Source: JAATGI01 sp036510675 (GTDB taxonomy: Bacteria > Pseudomonadota > Alphaproteobacteria > ATCC43930 > CGMCC-115725). Taken from it: a stretch of DNA of 64,000 bases. Numbering within the stretch: position 1 is the stretch's first letter; each line of letters starts with the position of its first letter. A program made the position numbers and the translations under genes. Of this stretch, positions 43,366-52,142 are shown piece after piece. The notes below the pieces were generated by a model. The model searched no databases. It saw only the letters and a program-made list of their open reading frames with translations, and had not been told where the DNA came from. Location of the stretch: positions 1-64,000 of the forward strand of contig DATCDN010000044.1 of the NCBI GenBank assembly GCA_036510675.1, in the 5' to 3' direction.

Positions 43366-43989
43366 TCATGTCGCATCCTTGGCGAATGAAAGGTCGGTGA
43401 GAGTTTGCGGGCCGCCTTCCGGCGCGGAACCTTGCCGGTGCTTGGCGGAGCCGGCCGGCGGCGTCTCGCCGCGCGCCAATGCGTCGATCAGCGCCTCGGT
43501 CGATGGGCCGTCGAGGTCCTCGTAAAAATCGTTGTTGATTTGAATGATCGGGGCGTTGACACAGGCGCCCAGGCATTCAACTTCGATCAGCGTGAATGCG
43601 TGATCGGCGGTGGTCTGGCCCATGCCGATGCCAAGCTTGCGCTCGCACGCCGCCACCACCGCGTCCGAGCCGCGCAGCCAGCACGGCGTCGTGGTGCAGA
43701 CTTGAAAGAGATGCCGGCCCACGGGACGCAGGTGGAACATCGTGTAGAAGGTCGCGCACTCATAGACCCGGATCGGCGCCATTTCCAGAATCGCCGCGAC
43801 ATGATCCATCGCGGCGCGCGGCAGCCAATTGTCGCATTGGCCTTGCGCGAGATAGAGCAGCGCCAGCACCGCGCTTGCCTGACGGCTCGGCGGATATTTG
43901 GCGATCTGCGCCTTCGCCTTCGCGAGATTCTCCGGCGTGAATTCGAAATGCGCCGGCTGGACGACCGGGCTGGTATCCACCCCGCTCAC
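43366..43989 (-). CDS. nuoE: NADH-quinone oxidoreductase subunit E
   Basis: The thioredoxin-like 2Fe-2S (N1a) subunit, 207 aa. Ligands are in QVCTTTPCWLRGS and VECLGACVNAP. The start is a GTG overlapping the nuoD stop (GTGA); a second GTG nine bases on is possible. The C-terminus has an extra Gly/Pro-rich tail after the core (GSAKHRQGSAPEGGPQ). Downstream, a palindromic repeat separates it from nuoF. Confidence 0.95.
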   Translation of the reverse strand: MSGVDTSPVVQPAHFEFTPENLAKAKAQIAKYPPSRQASAVLALLYLAQGQCDNWLPRAAMDHVAAILEMAPIRVYECATFYTMFHLRPVGRHLFQVCTTTPCWLRGSDAVVAACERKLGIGMGQTTADHAFTLIEVECLGACVNAPIIQINNDFYEDLDGPSTEALIDALARGETPPAGSAKHRQGSAPEGGPQTLTDLSFAKDAT

Positions 43990-45179
43990 CGGTCGATTTC
44001 CCCGAACACGATATCCATCGAGCCGAGTGTCGCGACCAGGTCGGCCAGCATCAATCCCTTGCACATGAAGTCCGTCGCCTGCAGGAAGGCATAGCTCGGC
44101 GCCCGTATCTTGCAGCGATAGGGGCGGTTCGTGCCGTCCGACACGAGATAGACGCCGAACTCACCCTTGGGCGCCTCGGTCGCGGTGTAGGTCTCGCCCG
44201 CCGGGACGTGATAGCCCTCGGTATAGAGCTTGAAGTGAAGGATCAGCGCCTCCATCGACCGCTTCATCTCGGCGCGTTTCGGCGGCGCCACCTTGTTGTT
44301 GTTCACCACCACCGGTCCGCCAGGCATCTTCTCGATCGCCTGGCGAATAATCCGAAGCGATTGACGCATCTCTTCGATGCGTACCAGATAGCGGTCCCAA
44401 CTGTCGCCGTGATGGCCGACGGGGATGTCGAAATCCATCGCCTCATAGGCGTCATAGGGCCGCGCCTTGCGCAAATCCCAAGCAACGCCGGACGCGCGCA
44501 GCATCGGCCCCGACATGCCCCAGTCGAGCGCGTCCTTGGCATTGATGATGCCGATATCGACGGTGCGCTCCTTGAAGATGCGGTTCTCCGAGAGAAGCTG
44601 TTCGAGATCGTCGATCTTGGCCGGGAATTGCTCGGTGAAGGCCATGATGTCGTCGGTCAGGCCGGCCGGCATGTCCTGATGGACGCCGCCCGGCCGAAAA
44701 TAGGCGGCATGAAAGCGCGCGCCGGAAACCCGCTCATGGAATTCGAGCAGTTTCTCGCGCTCCTCGAAGTACCAGAAGAACGGCGTGATCGCGCCGGTGT
44801 CCAGCGCCAGCGCCGGCACCGCCAGCAGGTGATTGAGGATGCGGGTGATCTCGGCGAACAGCACGCGGATATATTGGGCGCGGGGCGGCGCCTCGATGCC
44901 GAGCAGCTTTTCCACCGCCAGCGCGAACGTATGCTCCTGGCACATGGGCGAGACGTAATCGAGCCGGTCGAAATACGGCACCGCCTGGAGATAGGTCTTG
45001 TACTCGATCAGCTTCTCGGTGCCGCGATGCAGGAGGCCGATATGTGGATCGGCGCGCTCCACCACCTCGCCATCCATCTCCAGCACCAGGCGCAACACAC
45101 CATGAGCCGCCGGATGCTGCGGCCCAAAATTCATGGTGAAGCTTTTGATTTCGGTTTGAAACTCGTCGGCGGCGCTCAT
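43986..45179 (-). CDS. nuoD: NADH-quinone oxidoreductase subunit D
   Basis: The quinone-site 49-kDa subunit, 397 aa, related to hydrogenase large subunits. Marks are FGPQHPAAHGVLRL with the quinone-site His, GLLHRGTEKLIEYKTYLQ, and the C-terminal SMDIVFGEIDR. nuoC and nuoD are separate genes, as usual in alphaproteobacteria, not fused as in E. coli. The ATG overlaps the nuoC stop by four bases. Confidence 0.97.
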   Translation of the reverse strand: MSAADEFQTEIKSFTMNFGPQHPAAHGVLRLVLEMDGEVVERADPHIGLLHRGTEKLIEYKTYLQAVPYFDRLDYVSPMCQEHTFALAVEKLLGIEAPPRAQYIRVLFAEITRILNHLLAVPALALDTGAITPFFWYFEEREKLLEFHERVSGARFHAAYFRPGGVHQDMPAGLTDDIMAFTEQFPAKIDDLEQLLSENRIFKERTVDIGIINAKDALDWGMSGPMLRASGVAWDLRKARPYDAYEAMDFDIPVGHHGDSWDRYLVRIEEMRQSLRIIRQAIEKMPGGPVVVNNNKVAPPKRAEMKRSMEALILHFKLYTEGYHVPAGETYTATEAPKGEFGVYLVSDGTNRPYRCKIRAPSYAFLQATDFMCKGLMLADLVATLGSMDIVFGEIDR

Positions 45180-45793
45180 TTCCGCCCCTCGTCCGTGGTT
45201 GCTTTCTCGTCACCCGGCAGGATCTTGTTCATCCCTTCCCAAGGCGACAGGAAATCGAAGGTGCGAAATTCCTGTTTCAGCTTCACCGGCTCATAGACAA
45301 CGCGGCGCTGCACCTCGTCATACCGGACCTCGACATACCCGGTCAGCGGAAAATCCTTCCGCAAGGGATGCCCCTCGAATCCGTAATCGGTCAGGAGCCG
45401 CCGCAGATCGGGGTGATCGGAGAAGAAAATGCCGAAGAGATCCCAGGCCTCGCGCTCGTACCAGCCGGCGCTGCTATAGACGCTGGTCACCGACGGCACC
45501 GGCGTCGCCTCATCGGTCGCGACCTTCACCCGCACGCGCCGATTATACTTGAGGCTGAGCAATTGGTACACGACCTCGAACCGCTCCGGCCGATCGGGAT
45601 AATCGACCCCGGCGACATCGATCAACACTTCAAAACGCAAGGTCGGATCGTCGCGCAGGAATTTCAGGGCGGGGACGATCTGCTCACGCTTCACCGTGAC
45701 GATCGGCTCGCCGTTGCGCGGGGCGTTCCCGATCACCACGCCCGGAAGCGCGGCGGCCAGCATTTCCCCCGATTGCAGCAAATTTTCAGCCAT
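45176..45793 (-). CDS. nuoC: NADH-quinone oxidoreductase subunit C
   Basis: The 30-kDa peripheral subunit, 205 aa. The family signature is ERFEVVYQLLSLKYNRRVRV followed by SSAGWYEREAWDLFGIFFSDHPDLRRLLTDYGFEGHPLRKDFPL in sequence, including the conserved YGFEGHP. It starts 9 bases after the nuoB stop. Confidence 0.96.
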   Translation of the reverse strand: MAENLLQSGEMLAAALPGVVIGNAPRNGEPIVTVKREQIVPALKFLRDDPTLRFEVLIDVAGVDYPDRPERFEVVYQLLSLKYNRRVRVKVATDEATPVPSVTSVYSSAGWYEREAWDLFGIFFSDHPDLRRLLTDYGFEGHPLRKDFPLTGYVEVRYDEVQRRVVYEPVKLKQEFRTFDFLSPWEGMNKILPGDEKATTDEGRK

Positions 45794-45802
45794 GCTTGTC
45801 GT

Positions 45803-46315
45803 TCAGCGCGCGAACACGCGCTCCCGCTTGATTTTCTTTTGGAGTTGCAGAATGCCGTAGAGCAGTGCCTCGGCGGTCGGCGGGCAACCGGGGACATAGA
45901 TATCGACCGGCACCACGCGGTCGCAGCCGCGCACCACGGAATAGGAATAATGGTAATAGCCGCCGCCATTGGCGCAGGAGCCCATCGAGATGACCCAGCG
46001 CGGCTCGGCCATCTGGTCATAGACCTTGCGTAAGGCGGGCGCCATCTTGTTGCACAGCGTGCCGGCGACGATCATCAGATCGGACTGGCGCGGCGAGGCG
46101 CGCGGGAAAATACCGAACCGATCGAGATCGTAGCGCGCGCCGATCGTTTGCATCATCTCGATTGCGCAGCACGCCAAGCCGAAGGTCATCGGCCACAGCG
46201 AGCCGGTGCGCGCCCAATTCACCACATCGTCGAGCTTGGCGACGAGAAAGCCCCGATCCTCGACCTCGCCCAGCGCCCGTGTGAGCAGGACATCCTGGTC
46301 CGACATCATTCCCAT
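45803..46315 (-). CDS. nuoB: NADH-quinone oxidoreductase subunit B
   Basis: The subunit holding cluster N2, next to the quinone site; 170 aa. Cluster ligands are in FGLACCAIEMM (adjacent cysteines), VISMGSCANGGG and YVPGCPPTAEALLYG. Of the clustered ATG codons, the first (46315) has GGGAG at the best spacing; the third codon ATG at 46309 would overlap the nuoA stop as ATGA and is an alternative. Confidence 0.96.
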   Translation of the reverse strand: MGMMSDQDVLLTRALGEVEDRGFLVAKLDDVVNWARTGSLWPMTFGLACCAIEMMQTIGARYDLDRFGIFPRASPRQSDLMIVAGTLCNKMAPALRKVYDQMAEPRWVISMGSCANGGGYYHYSYSVVRGCDRVVPVDIYVPGCPPTAEALLYGILQLQKKIKRERVFAR

Positions 46316-46671
46316 TCCAGCGCTCCCTTACGCCATTCATAGATAAAGCCGATGGTCAGTACGGCAAGGAACGCAATCATGGAAAAGAAGCCGAACAGGC
46401 CGATATGGGCGAGCGATACCGCCCAGGGAAACAGAAATGCGACCTCGAGATCGAAAATAATGAACAGAATGGCGACGAGGTAAAAGCGGACATCGAATTT
46501 GCTACGCGCGTCGGCGAACGGCGCGAACCCGCATTCATAGGGCGACAGCTTTTCGGAATCGGGCTTTTGGCGCGCCAGAACCAGCGAGGCGACGAGGATG
46601 ACGGCGGCGAGACCTCCGGCGATGACGAGAAAGATAAGGATGGGCAAATACCCGCGCAGCAACTCATTCAT
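46306..46671 (-). CDS. nuoA: NADH-quinone oxidoreductase subunit A
   Basis: The first nuo gene: a 121-aa membrane subunit with three helices. The loop SPYECGFAPFADARSKFDVRF holds the conserved Cys and acidic residues facing the quinone site, followed by AILFIIFDLEVAFLFPWAV. A tRNA-Asp on the same strand lies about 30 bases upstream of the ATG, so the nuo promoter either lies inside or beyond the tRNA gene, or the operon is read through from it. Confidence 0.95.
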   Translation of the reverse strand: MNELLRGYLPILIFLVIAGGLAAVILVASLVLARQKPDSEKLSPYECGFAPFADARSKFDVRFYLVAILFIIFDLEVAFLFPWAVSLAHIGLFGFFSMIAFLAVLTIGFIYEWRKGALEWE

Positions 46672-46701
46672 CGCGCGACTCCACAGAAAAGCGCTTGCGG
46701 G

Positions 46702-46778
<77 letters not shown>

Positions 46779-46999
46779 GTAACCTAAGACAAACCTTAGC
46801 CAAATTTCGCCTCGTCGATCGAGGGCGACGGCATCTCGTAACCCGCTGTCCGGGTGGTGTCAAGCATTCGACCGGGCGCCAGACAGCCGGCATGTTCGCC
46901 CTTGCAACATTGGGGCGAGCCGCGCTTTCCCCGGCTCTTGGCCGGCGGTCGCGGCCACCCGTTTTCGCAACGCGACAGCAAGCCGAGGCACGGATTTGC

Positions 47000-47074
47000 T
47001 GGTGGGCGATGACGGGATCGAACCGCCGACATCCTCGGTGTAAACGAGGCGCTCTACCGCTGAGCTAATCGCCC
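47000..47074 (-). tRNA. tRNA-Val (TAC)
   Basis: A 75-base cloverleaf on the minus strand from GGGCGATTAGCTCAGCGG to an encoded CCA. The acceptor arms GGGCGAT/ATCGCCC pair perfectly. The anticodon loop TTTACAC gives TAC. The T loop is GGTTCGATCCC. It lies 221 bases upstream of tRNA-Asp on the same strand. Confidence 0.95.
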
Positions 47075-47151
47075 GCCCCGGCAAGATATAGCACTAAATG
47101 TCGCACGCGCACCGGTTGGCGTGGGACCGGGTGCGGGCGTAGCATTCCGGC

Positions 47152-47772
47152 GTGGCACGGAAATCCTATGCGATGATCGGCCTCTTGGTGCTTCTCGGCG
47201 CGGCGGTAGCCGCGGCGGTCGCGACGGGAGCGGTGCTGTGGCTCGAGCGGCCGGCGACAGGGGCGCTCGAACTCGGCGGGCCATTCGCGCTGACCGATGC
47301 GAATGACGGCAAGCCGGTCACCGAACAAAGCTTTCGCGGCAAGCTGATGCTGATCTATTTCGGCTATACGTTTTGCCCCGATGCCTGCCCGACCACGCTG
47401 AACAATATCAGCGACGCGATGGCCAAACTGGGGCCGGCGGCGAACCGGATCGCGCCCCTGTTCATCTCCGTTGATCCAGCGCGTGATACCCAAAAGATCA
47501 TGGCGAGTTATGTCAAAGCATTCGATCCGCGCATCCAAGGCTTGGTCGGCGATGCCGCCGCGATCGCCCAAATCGCCAAGGAATTCGCGGTCTATTATAA
47601 AATTCACCAGGAGCCGGGCGGCGACTATCTGATCGATCATTCCTCGCTGATCTACCTGATGGATGAACAGGGTCGGTTCCTCAAGGTCATTCCGGCGACG
47701 ACACCCGGTGACCGGCTGGCGGCGCAATTGAAGCAAATTCTCAATCAAGAACACGGGCAAGGACACGGGTGA
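47152..47772 (+). CDS. SCO1/SenC-family copper chaperone
   Basis: A membrane-anchored periplasmic thioredoxin-fold protein that loads copper into the CuA site of cytochrome c oxidase subunit II. The 206-aa product has one N-terminal helix (about residues 8-30) and the copper ligands Cys75 and Cys79 (CPDAC) plus His163 (DHSSL). GYTFCPDACPTTL is the family signature. The start is GTG at 47152; an ATG at 47173 would still leave most of the anchor. Its stop overlaps the PCuAC gene by one base, so it heads a three-gene copper operon. Confidence 0.92.
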   Translation: MARKSYAMIGLLVLLGAAVAAAVATGAVLWLERPATGALELGGPFALTDANDGKPVTEQSFRGKLMLIYFGYTFCPDACPTTLNNISDAMAKLGPAANRIAPLFISVDPARDTQKIMASYVKAFDPRIQGLVGDAAAIAQIAKEFAVYYKIHQEPGGDYLIDHSSLIYLMDEQGRFLKVIPATTPGDRLAAQLKQILNQEHGQGHG

Positions 47773-48239
47773 TGAAGCCGATTTTCATTGTTACCGCCAT
47801 GATGTTGGCCCTCGTGGGCACCGCGCGGGCGCAGACCTCCGGCGACATCGCGGTGCAATCCGTCTGGGCCCGGGCCACGCCGCCCGGCGCTAAGACTGGG
47901 GCCGTCTATCTGATGCTGATGAACCGGGGCGGCACCGTCGACCAGTTGGTCGGCGTTACCACGCCGGTCGCGGCCATGGCCGGAATTCACACCGAGATCA
48001 TGGACCATGACGTGATGAAGATGCGCCCGCTGAAATCGGTCGATATCGCGCCTGGCGGGGGCGCGACGCTGAAGCCCGGCGGCATGCACATCATGCTGAT
48101 GGGGCTGAAGCATCCGCTACGGCGCGGAGACCATTTTCCGCTGACCCTGCAATTCGCGCACGCGCCGGCCCTGACCGTTCAGGTGGATATCGCCAAGGTC
48201 GGCGCCAGCATGCCGGATATGGGGGACAGGCACCATTGA
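47772..48239 (+). CDS. Periplasmic copper chaperone PCu(A)C
   Basis: A 155-aa exported chaperone that holds Cu(I) and hands it to oxidase subunit II or SCO. The signal peptide is residues 1-20 (core IVTAMMLALVG, cleavage after ARA). The full metal motif is present with exact family spacing: His73-X10-Met84-X21-His106-X-Met108. The start ATG overlaps the SCO stop (TGATG), and its own stop overlaps the next ATG in the same way. Confidence 0.93.
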   Translation: MKPIFIVTAMMLALVGTARAQTSGDIAVQSVWARATPPGAKTGAVYLMLMNRGGTVDQLVGVTTPVAAMAGIHTEIMDHDVMKMRPLKSVDIAPGGGATLKPGGMHIMLMGLKHPLRRGDHFPLTLQFAHAPALTVQVDIAKVGASMPDMGDRHH

Positions 48240-49150
48240 TGTCCGGCACCCGGCGCAAGAACCTCGCGGTGCTGATACCGCTGCTCGGCGCGATTGCCGG
48301 CATGCTTGTGCTGGTCAGCTATTCGGTGACGCTCTACCGCTTATTCTGCGAGGCCACCGGCTATGGCGGCGCGACACAGCGCGTGGCCGCCGACACGGCG
48401 CATGAATCGTCGCGCCTCGTCACGGTGAGTTTCGATGCGCGGGTGGCCGACGGCCTGCCCTGGAAATTCGAACCGCTGCAACAACAGGTGACGTTGCGGC
48501 TCGGCGAGGAGCGGCTCGTCTTCTTCTATGCCAAGAATCTCAGCGACAAGCCGCTGGTCGCGCATGCCACGTTTAACGTGACGCCCGACAAGGCCGGGCC
48601 GTATTTCAATAAAATCCAATGCTTCTGTTTCAGCGATGAGCGGCTGGCGGCGGGCGAAAGCGTCAAGATGCCGGTCGATTTCTATGTCGATCCGGCGATG
48701 GCTAAGGACAGCAACGCGTCGGACCTTGGCGCGATCACCCTGTCCTATACCTTCTTCCCGGCGGCCGAGCCGACGGATATTCAGGAGCTGTCGCGCTTCG
48801 ATCCCGCGGCGCCGCCCGACGCGAAACGCGGCGCGGCGCTATTCGCCGAACGCTGTTCCGCGTGCCACGCCATCGATCGAAACATGGCGGGCCCGATGCT
48901 CGGCGGCGTCTTCGGCCGCCCGGCCGGCGCGGTTGCTACCTACCCGTACTCGGATGCCCTGAAGCAATCCAAATTGACATGGGGCATCGACACGCTGGAT
49001 CGTTGGCTCGCCAACCCGCACCAATTCGTGCCAGGATCGAAGATGCCGATCCGCGTTCTCGACCCCAACACGCGGCGTGACCTGATTGCGTATCTTAAAA
49101 TGCAAAGCGGCGTCACCGGTCACCCGGTCGCCGCCGAGGCACGGCGTTAG
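48239..49150 (+). CDS. ctaG: Cox11/CtaG fused to a C-terminal class I cytochrome c
   Basis: Cox11 inserts CuB into subunit I of heme-copper oxidases. This 303-aa protein is longer than the usual Cox11 of about 190-200 aa. The first part is a normal Cox11: a membrane helix (about 10-30), the conserved YRLFCEATGYGG, and the copper pair Cys128/Cys130 in CFCF. From about residue 186 a linker (FDPAAPPDAKRGAALF) leads to a class I cytochrome c domain with heme site CSACH (206-210) and a likely axial Met269 (PGSKMP). There is one reading frame with no internal stop. It is the third gene of the copper operon. Confidence 0.9.
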   Translation: MSGTRRKNLAVLIPLLGAIAGMLVLVSYSVTLYRLFCEATGYGGATQRVAADTAHESSRLVTVSFDARVADGLPWKFEPLQQQVTLRLGEERLVFFYAKNLSDKPLVAHATFNVTPDKAGPYFNKIQCFCFSDERLAAGESVKMPVDFYVDPAMAKDSNASDLGAITLSYTFFPAAEPTDIQELSRFDPAAPPDAKRGAALFAERCSACHAIDRNMAGPMLGGVFGRPAGAVATYPYSDALKQSKLTWGIDTLDRWLANPHQFVPGSKMPIRVLDPNTRRDLIAYLKMQSGVTGHPVAAEARR

Positions 49151-49165
49151 CCCAAGCCGGGCCGC

Positions 49166-49453
49166 CTATTTGTTGACGGCTTCCTTCAAGACTTTGCCGG
49201 CGCGGAATTTCGGCTGCTTTGACGCTGGAATATGAACCGGCTCGCCGGTACGGGGATTGCGCCCCTCGGAGGCGGCCCGCTCGGTCACGAGAAACGAACC
49301 GAAACCGACCAAACGAACCTCTTCGCCCTTGTGAAGTTCGGCCGTGATCGAATCGAATACCGCCTCGACCGCTTTTGCCGCGTCGCTTTTTGACAAGCCG
49401 GAGCTTTCCGAGACCGCATCCACGAGTTCGACCTTGTTCAAAACGGCCCCCAT
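49166..49453 (-). CDS. hup: HU-family DNA-binding protein
   Basis: A histone-like architectural protein, 95 aa from the ATG at 49453. The order LNKVELVDAVSESSGLSKSD, helix KAVEAVFDSI, LVGFGSFLVTERAA and the beta-arm GRNPRTGEPVHIPAS with Pro at the tip is the HU/IHF fold. Alternative starts are an ATG at 49480 and a TTG directly before NKVEL. It lies downstream of lon on the same strand, the common alphaproteobacterial order clpX-lon-hup. Confidence 0.93.
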   Translation of the reverse strand: MGAVLNKVELVDAVSESSGLSKSDAAKAVEAVFDSITAELHKGEEVRLVGFGSFLVTERAASEGRNPRTGEPVHIPASKQPKFRAGKVLKEAVNK

Positions 49454-49544
49454 TCTTTGGTTGGCGAGTTGCAGGGACATCCGCGAACGCGTGCCCGACG
49501 GGGGAAATCTAGATCGTTGCTCTTCGCCGCGTCAATCGCGAAGG

Positions 49545-49575
49545 ACGGCGCGCCCCACAATTCGGAGCGCGCCGT
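49545..49575 (-). terminator. Possible terminator after lon
   Basis: ACGGCGCGC (49545-49553) and GCGCGCCGT (49567-49575) form a 9-bp GC stem with a 13-base loop, 10 bases past the lon stop. No T-run follows on the minus strand, so it may only weaken read-through into the HU gene. Confidence 0.4.
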
Positions 49576-49584
49576 TGCCTTTCT

Positions 49585-51996
49585 TCAATGCGTGATCAAA
49601 CCGGGCTGATCGTTCCCCTCGATCTTCGCCGGGATGACCGGAGTTTCGTCCCGCTCGTCTTTCCATTCGATCGGGATGAGCTTCTGGGTCAATGCATGCA
49701 ACAGCAACTCATCGACGGTGCCGACGGGAATGATGGTCAGGCCGCGTTTCACATTGTCGGGGATTTCGGCCAAATCCTTTTCATTGTCCTTCGGGATGAG
49801 CGCGGTCTTCAAACCACCGCGCAACGCCGCCAGCAGCTTTTCCTTCAAGCCGCCGATCGGCAGGACGCGTCCGCGCAGCGTGATTTCGCCGGTCATGGCG
49901 ACGTCGCGCCGCACCGGAATTCCGCTCAACACCGAGACGATCGATGTCACCATCGCGACGCCGGCCGAAGGTCCATCCTTCGGCGTGGCGCCCTCGGGCA
50001 CATGGACGTGAATGTCTTTGCGCTCGAAGATGGTCGGCCGAATGCCGAAGGCGTAGCTGCGCGACTTGACGTAGCTTTCGGCCGCCTGGACAGATTCCCG
50101 CATGACATCGCCGAGCTTGCCGGTCGCGGTGACCCTGCCCTTGCCGGGCACGGTCACGGCCTCGATCGACAGCAATTCGCCGCCGACCTCGGTCCAGGCC
50201 AAGCCGGTGGTGACACCCACCAGATCGTGCTCCTCGACCTCGCCATAGCGGAACTTCCGCACACCGGCGAACTTCTCAAGATTGCGACGCGTGACCGCCA
50301 CCTTATCGAGCTTTTTGGTGAGCAGCTCCTTGATGGCCTTGCGCGTCAGATTGGCGATCTCGCGCTCCAGATTACGCACACCGGCTTCCCGCGTGTAATA
50401 GCGGATGAGGTCGCGCAGGGCGTCGTCGGTCATCGACCATTCGTTCTTCTTCAGGCCGTGCTGAGATACCTGTTTCGGAACCAAATGCCGCTTTGCGATC
50501 TCGACCTTTTCGTCCTCGGTATAGCCGGGCAGCCGGATGAGCTCCATGCGATCCAACAGCGGCTGCGGCATGCGCAGCGTATTGGCCGTGGTGACGAACA
50601 TCACATCCGACAGATCGTAATCCACCTCGAGATAATGGTCGTTGAACGAAGAGTTTTGCTCGGGATCCAGCACCTCCAGCAAGGCGGAAGACGGATCGCC
50701 GCGCCAGTCGGTGCCGAGTTTGTCCACTTCGTCCAGCAGGAATAGCGGGTTCGACGTCTTGGCCTTCTTCATGCCCTGAAGGATCTTGCCGGGCATCGAG
50801 CCGATATAGGTCCGCCGATGGCCGCGCACTTCGGCCTCGTCCCGCACGCCGCCCAGCGACATCCGCACGAAGTTACGTCCGGTCGCGCGGGCGATCGATT
50901 TGCCGAGCGAGGTCTTGCCGACGCCCGGAGGCCCCACGAGACACAGGATCGGCCCCTTGACCTTATGCACACGCTGCTGCACGGCCAGATACTCGAGGAT
51001 GCGTTCCTTGACCTTTTCGAGGCCGAAATGATCGGCGTTCAGTACACGCTCGGCCGCCAGGATATCGCGTTTGACCTTGCTGCGCTTTTGCCACGGAATC
51101 GACAGCATCCAGTCGAGATAGTTGCGCACCACCGTCGCCTCGGCGGACATCGGCGACATGGTCCGCAGCTTGCGCACCTCGGCCAGTGCCTTTTCGCGGG
51201 CCTCCTTGGAGAACTTGGTCTTGCTGATGCGCTGTTCCAGCTCACCCAACTCGTCCTTGCCCTCATCGCCCTCGCCCAGCTCCTTCTGAATGGCCTTGAG
51301 CTGTTCGTTAAGATAGTACTCGCGCTGCGTCTTCTCCATCTGCCGCTTGACGCGGCTACGGATGCGCTTCTCAACCTGAAGAACGCCGATCTCGCTTTCC
51401 ATATAGCCGAAGATTTTCTCCAGCCGCGCGGAGACGGCTTCGGCTTCGAGAATCTCCTGCTTTTCTGGAATCTTCAGCGCGAGGTGCGACGCCAGCGTAT
51501 CGGCCAGCTTCGAGGGATCGTCGATCTGATTGATCGAGACCAGCACCTCCGGCGGAATCTTCTTGTTGAGCTTGATATATTGCTCGAACTGCGTCACCGC
51601 GGTTCGGGCCAACGCCTCCAGCTCTTGATGCTCGCCGGGCTGTTCCTTGATGGGTTCGGCGAACGCTTGAAAGAACGCCGGATTTTCCGCGAAGCGCTGA
51701 ATGCGCGCGCGCTGGCTGCCCTCGACCAGGACCTTCACGGTGCCGTCGGGCAATTTCAGCAATTGCAGCACCGTGCCAATGGTGCCGACGGTGAACAGAT
51801 CGCCGGTCGCGGGCTCGTTCTGCTCCGCGTTCTTCTGCGTGACCAGCAGAATTTGCTTGTCGTCTTTCATCACGTCTTCGAGTGCACGAACCGACTTTTC
51901 GCGTCCGACGAACAACGGAACGATCATATGCGGGAAGACGACGATGTCTCGCAACGGCAGAACCGGGAACAACGTACCACGGGGAAGCTCGTACAT
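49585..51996 (-). CDS. lon: ATP-dependent protease Lon
   Basis: A AAA+ protease that removes misfolded and regulatory proteins; 803 aa, typical LonA. It has the N-terminal substrate domain (FPVLPLRDIVVFPHMIVPLFVGR), a coiled-coil middle, Walker A GPPGVGKTSLG, Walker B LFLLDEVDKLG, and the protease domain with the catalytic Ser in KDGPSAGVAMVTS and the Lys in GGLKEKLLAALRGG. It sits between clpX and HU on the same strand. Confidence 0.97.
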   Translation of the reverse strand: MYELPRGTLFPVLPLRDIVVFPHMIVPLFVGREKSVRALEDVMKDDKQILLVTQKNAEQNEPATGDLFTVGTIGTVLQLLKLPDGTVKVLVEGSQRARIQRFAENPAFFQAFAEPIKEQPGEHQELEALARTAVTQFEQYIKLNKKIPPEVLVSINQIDDPSKLADTLASHLALKIPEKQEILEAEAVSARLEKIFGYMESEIGVLQVEKRIRSRVKRQMEKTQREYYLNEQLKAIQKELGEGDEGKDELGELEQRISKTKFSKEAREKALAEVRKLRTMSPMSAEATVVRNYLDWMLSIPWQKRSKVKRDILAAERVLNADHFGLEKVKERILEYLAVQQRVHKVKGPILCLVGPPGVGKTSLGKSIARATGRNFVRMSLGGVRDEAEVRGHRRTYIGSMPGKILQGMKKAKTSNPLFLLDEVDKLGTDWRGDPSSALLEVLDPEQNSSFNDHYLEVDYDLSDVMFVTTANTLRMPQPLLDRMELIRLPGYTEDEKVEIAKRHLVPKQVSQHGLKKNEWSMTDDALRDLIRYYTREAGVRNLEREIANLTRKAIKELLTKKLDKVAVTRRNLEKFAGVRKFRYGEVEEHDLVGVTTGLAWTEVGGELLSIEAVTVPGKGRVTATGKLGDVMRESVQAAESYVKSRSYAFGIRPTIFERKDIHVHVPEGATPKDGPSAGVAMVTSIVSVLSGIPVRRDVAMTGEITLRGRVLPIGGLKEKLLAALRGGLKTALIPKDNEKDLAEIPDNVKRGLTIIPVGTVDELLLHALTQKLIPIEWKDERDETPVIPAKIEGNDQPGLITH

Positions 51997-52087
51997 GACA
52001 CCTCTCAGTTTCCGCGACCGCCAAATATAGGCCGGCCGCGTTAATAAGGTGGCACAAGCCGGCGCATATTCAAGATTAAGCTTGACC

Positions 52088-52115
52088 GAAAAACGGCGCC
52101 TTCGCGGCGCCGTTT
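52088..52115 (-). terminator. Rho-independent terminator of clpX
   Basis: AAACGGCGCC (52091-52100) pairs with GGCGCCGTTT (52106-52115) around a 5-base loop. On the minus strand the stem is followed by a run of T (complement of 52088-52092). It begins 28 bases past the clpX stop. Confidence 0.85.
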
Positions 52116-52142
52116 CGAATTAGCGGCAGGATGCCAGCGGAT

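Noticed and set aside
46860..47084. Minus-strand frame over the tRNA-Val region
   Set aside because: It contains the whole tRNA-Val gene, so it is not a plausible coding sequence.
51997..52080. Possible heat-shock (sigma-32) promoter before lon
   Set aside because: A good -10-like CCTATAT and a CTTG are present, but their spacing is several bases too long, so no promoter is claimed.
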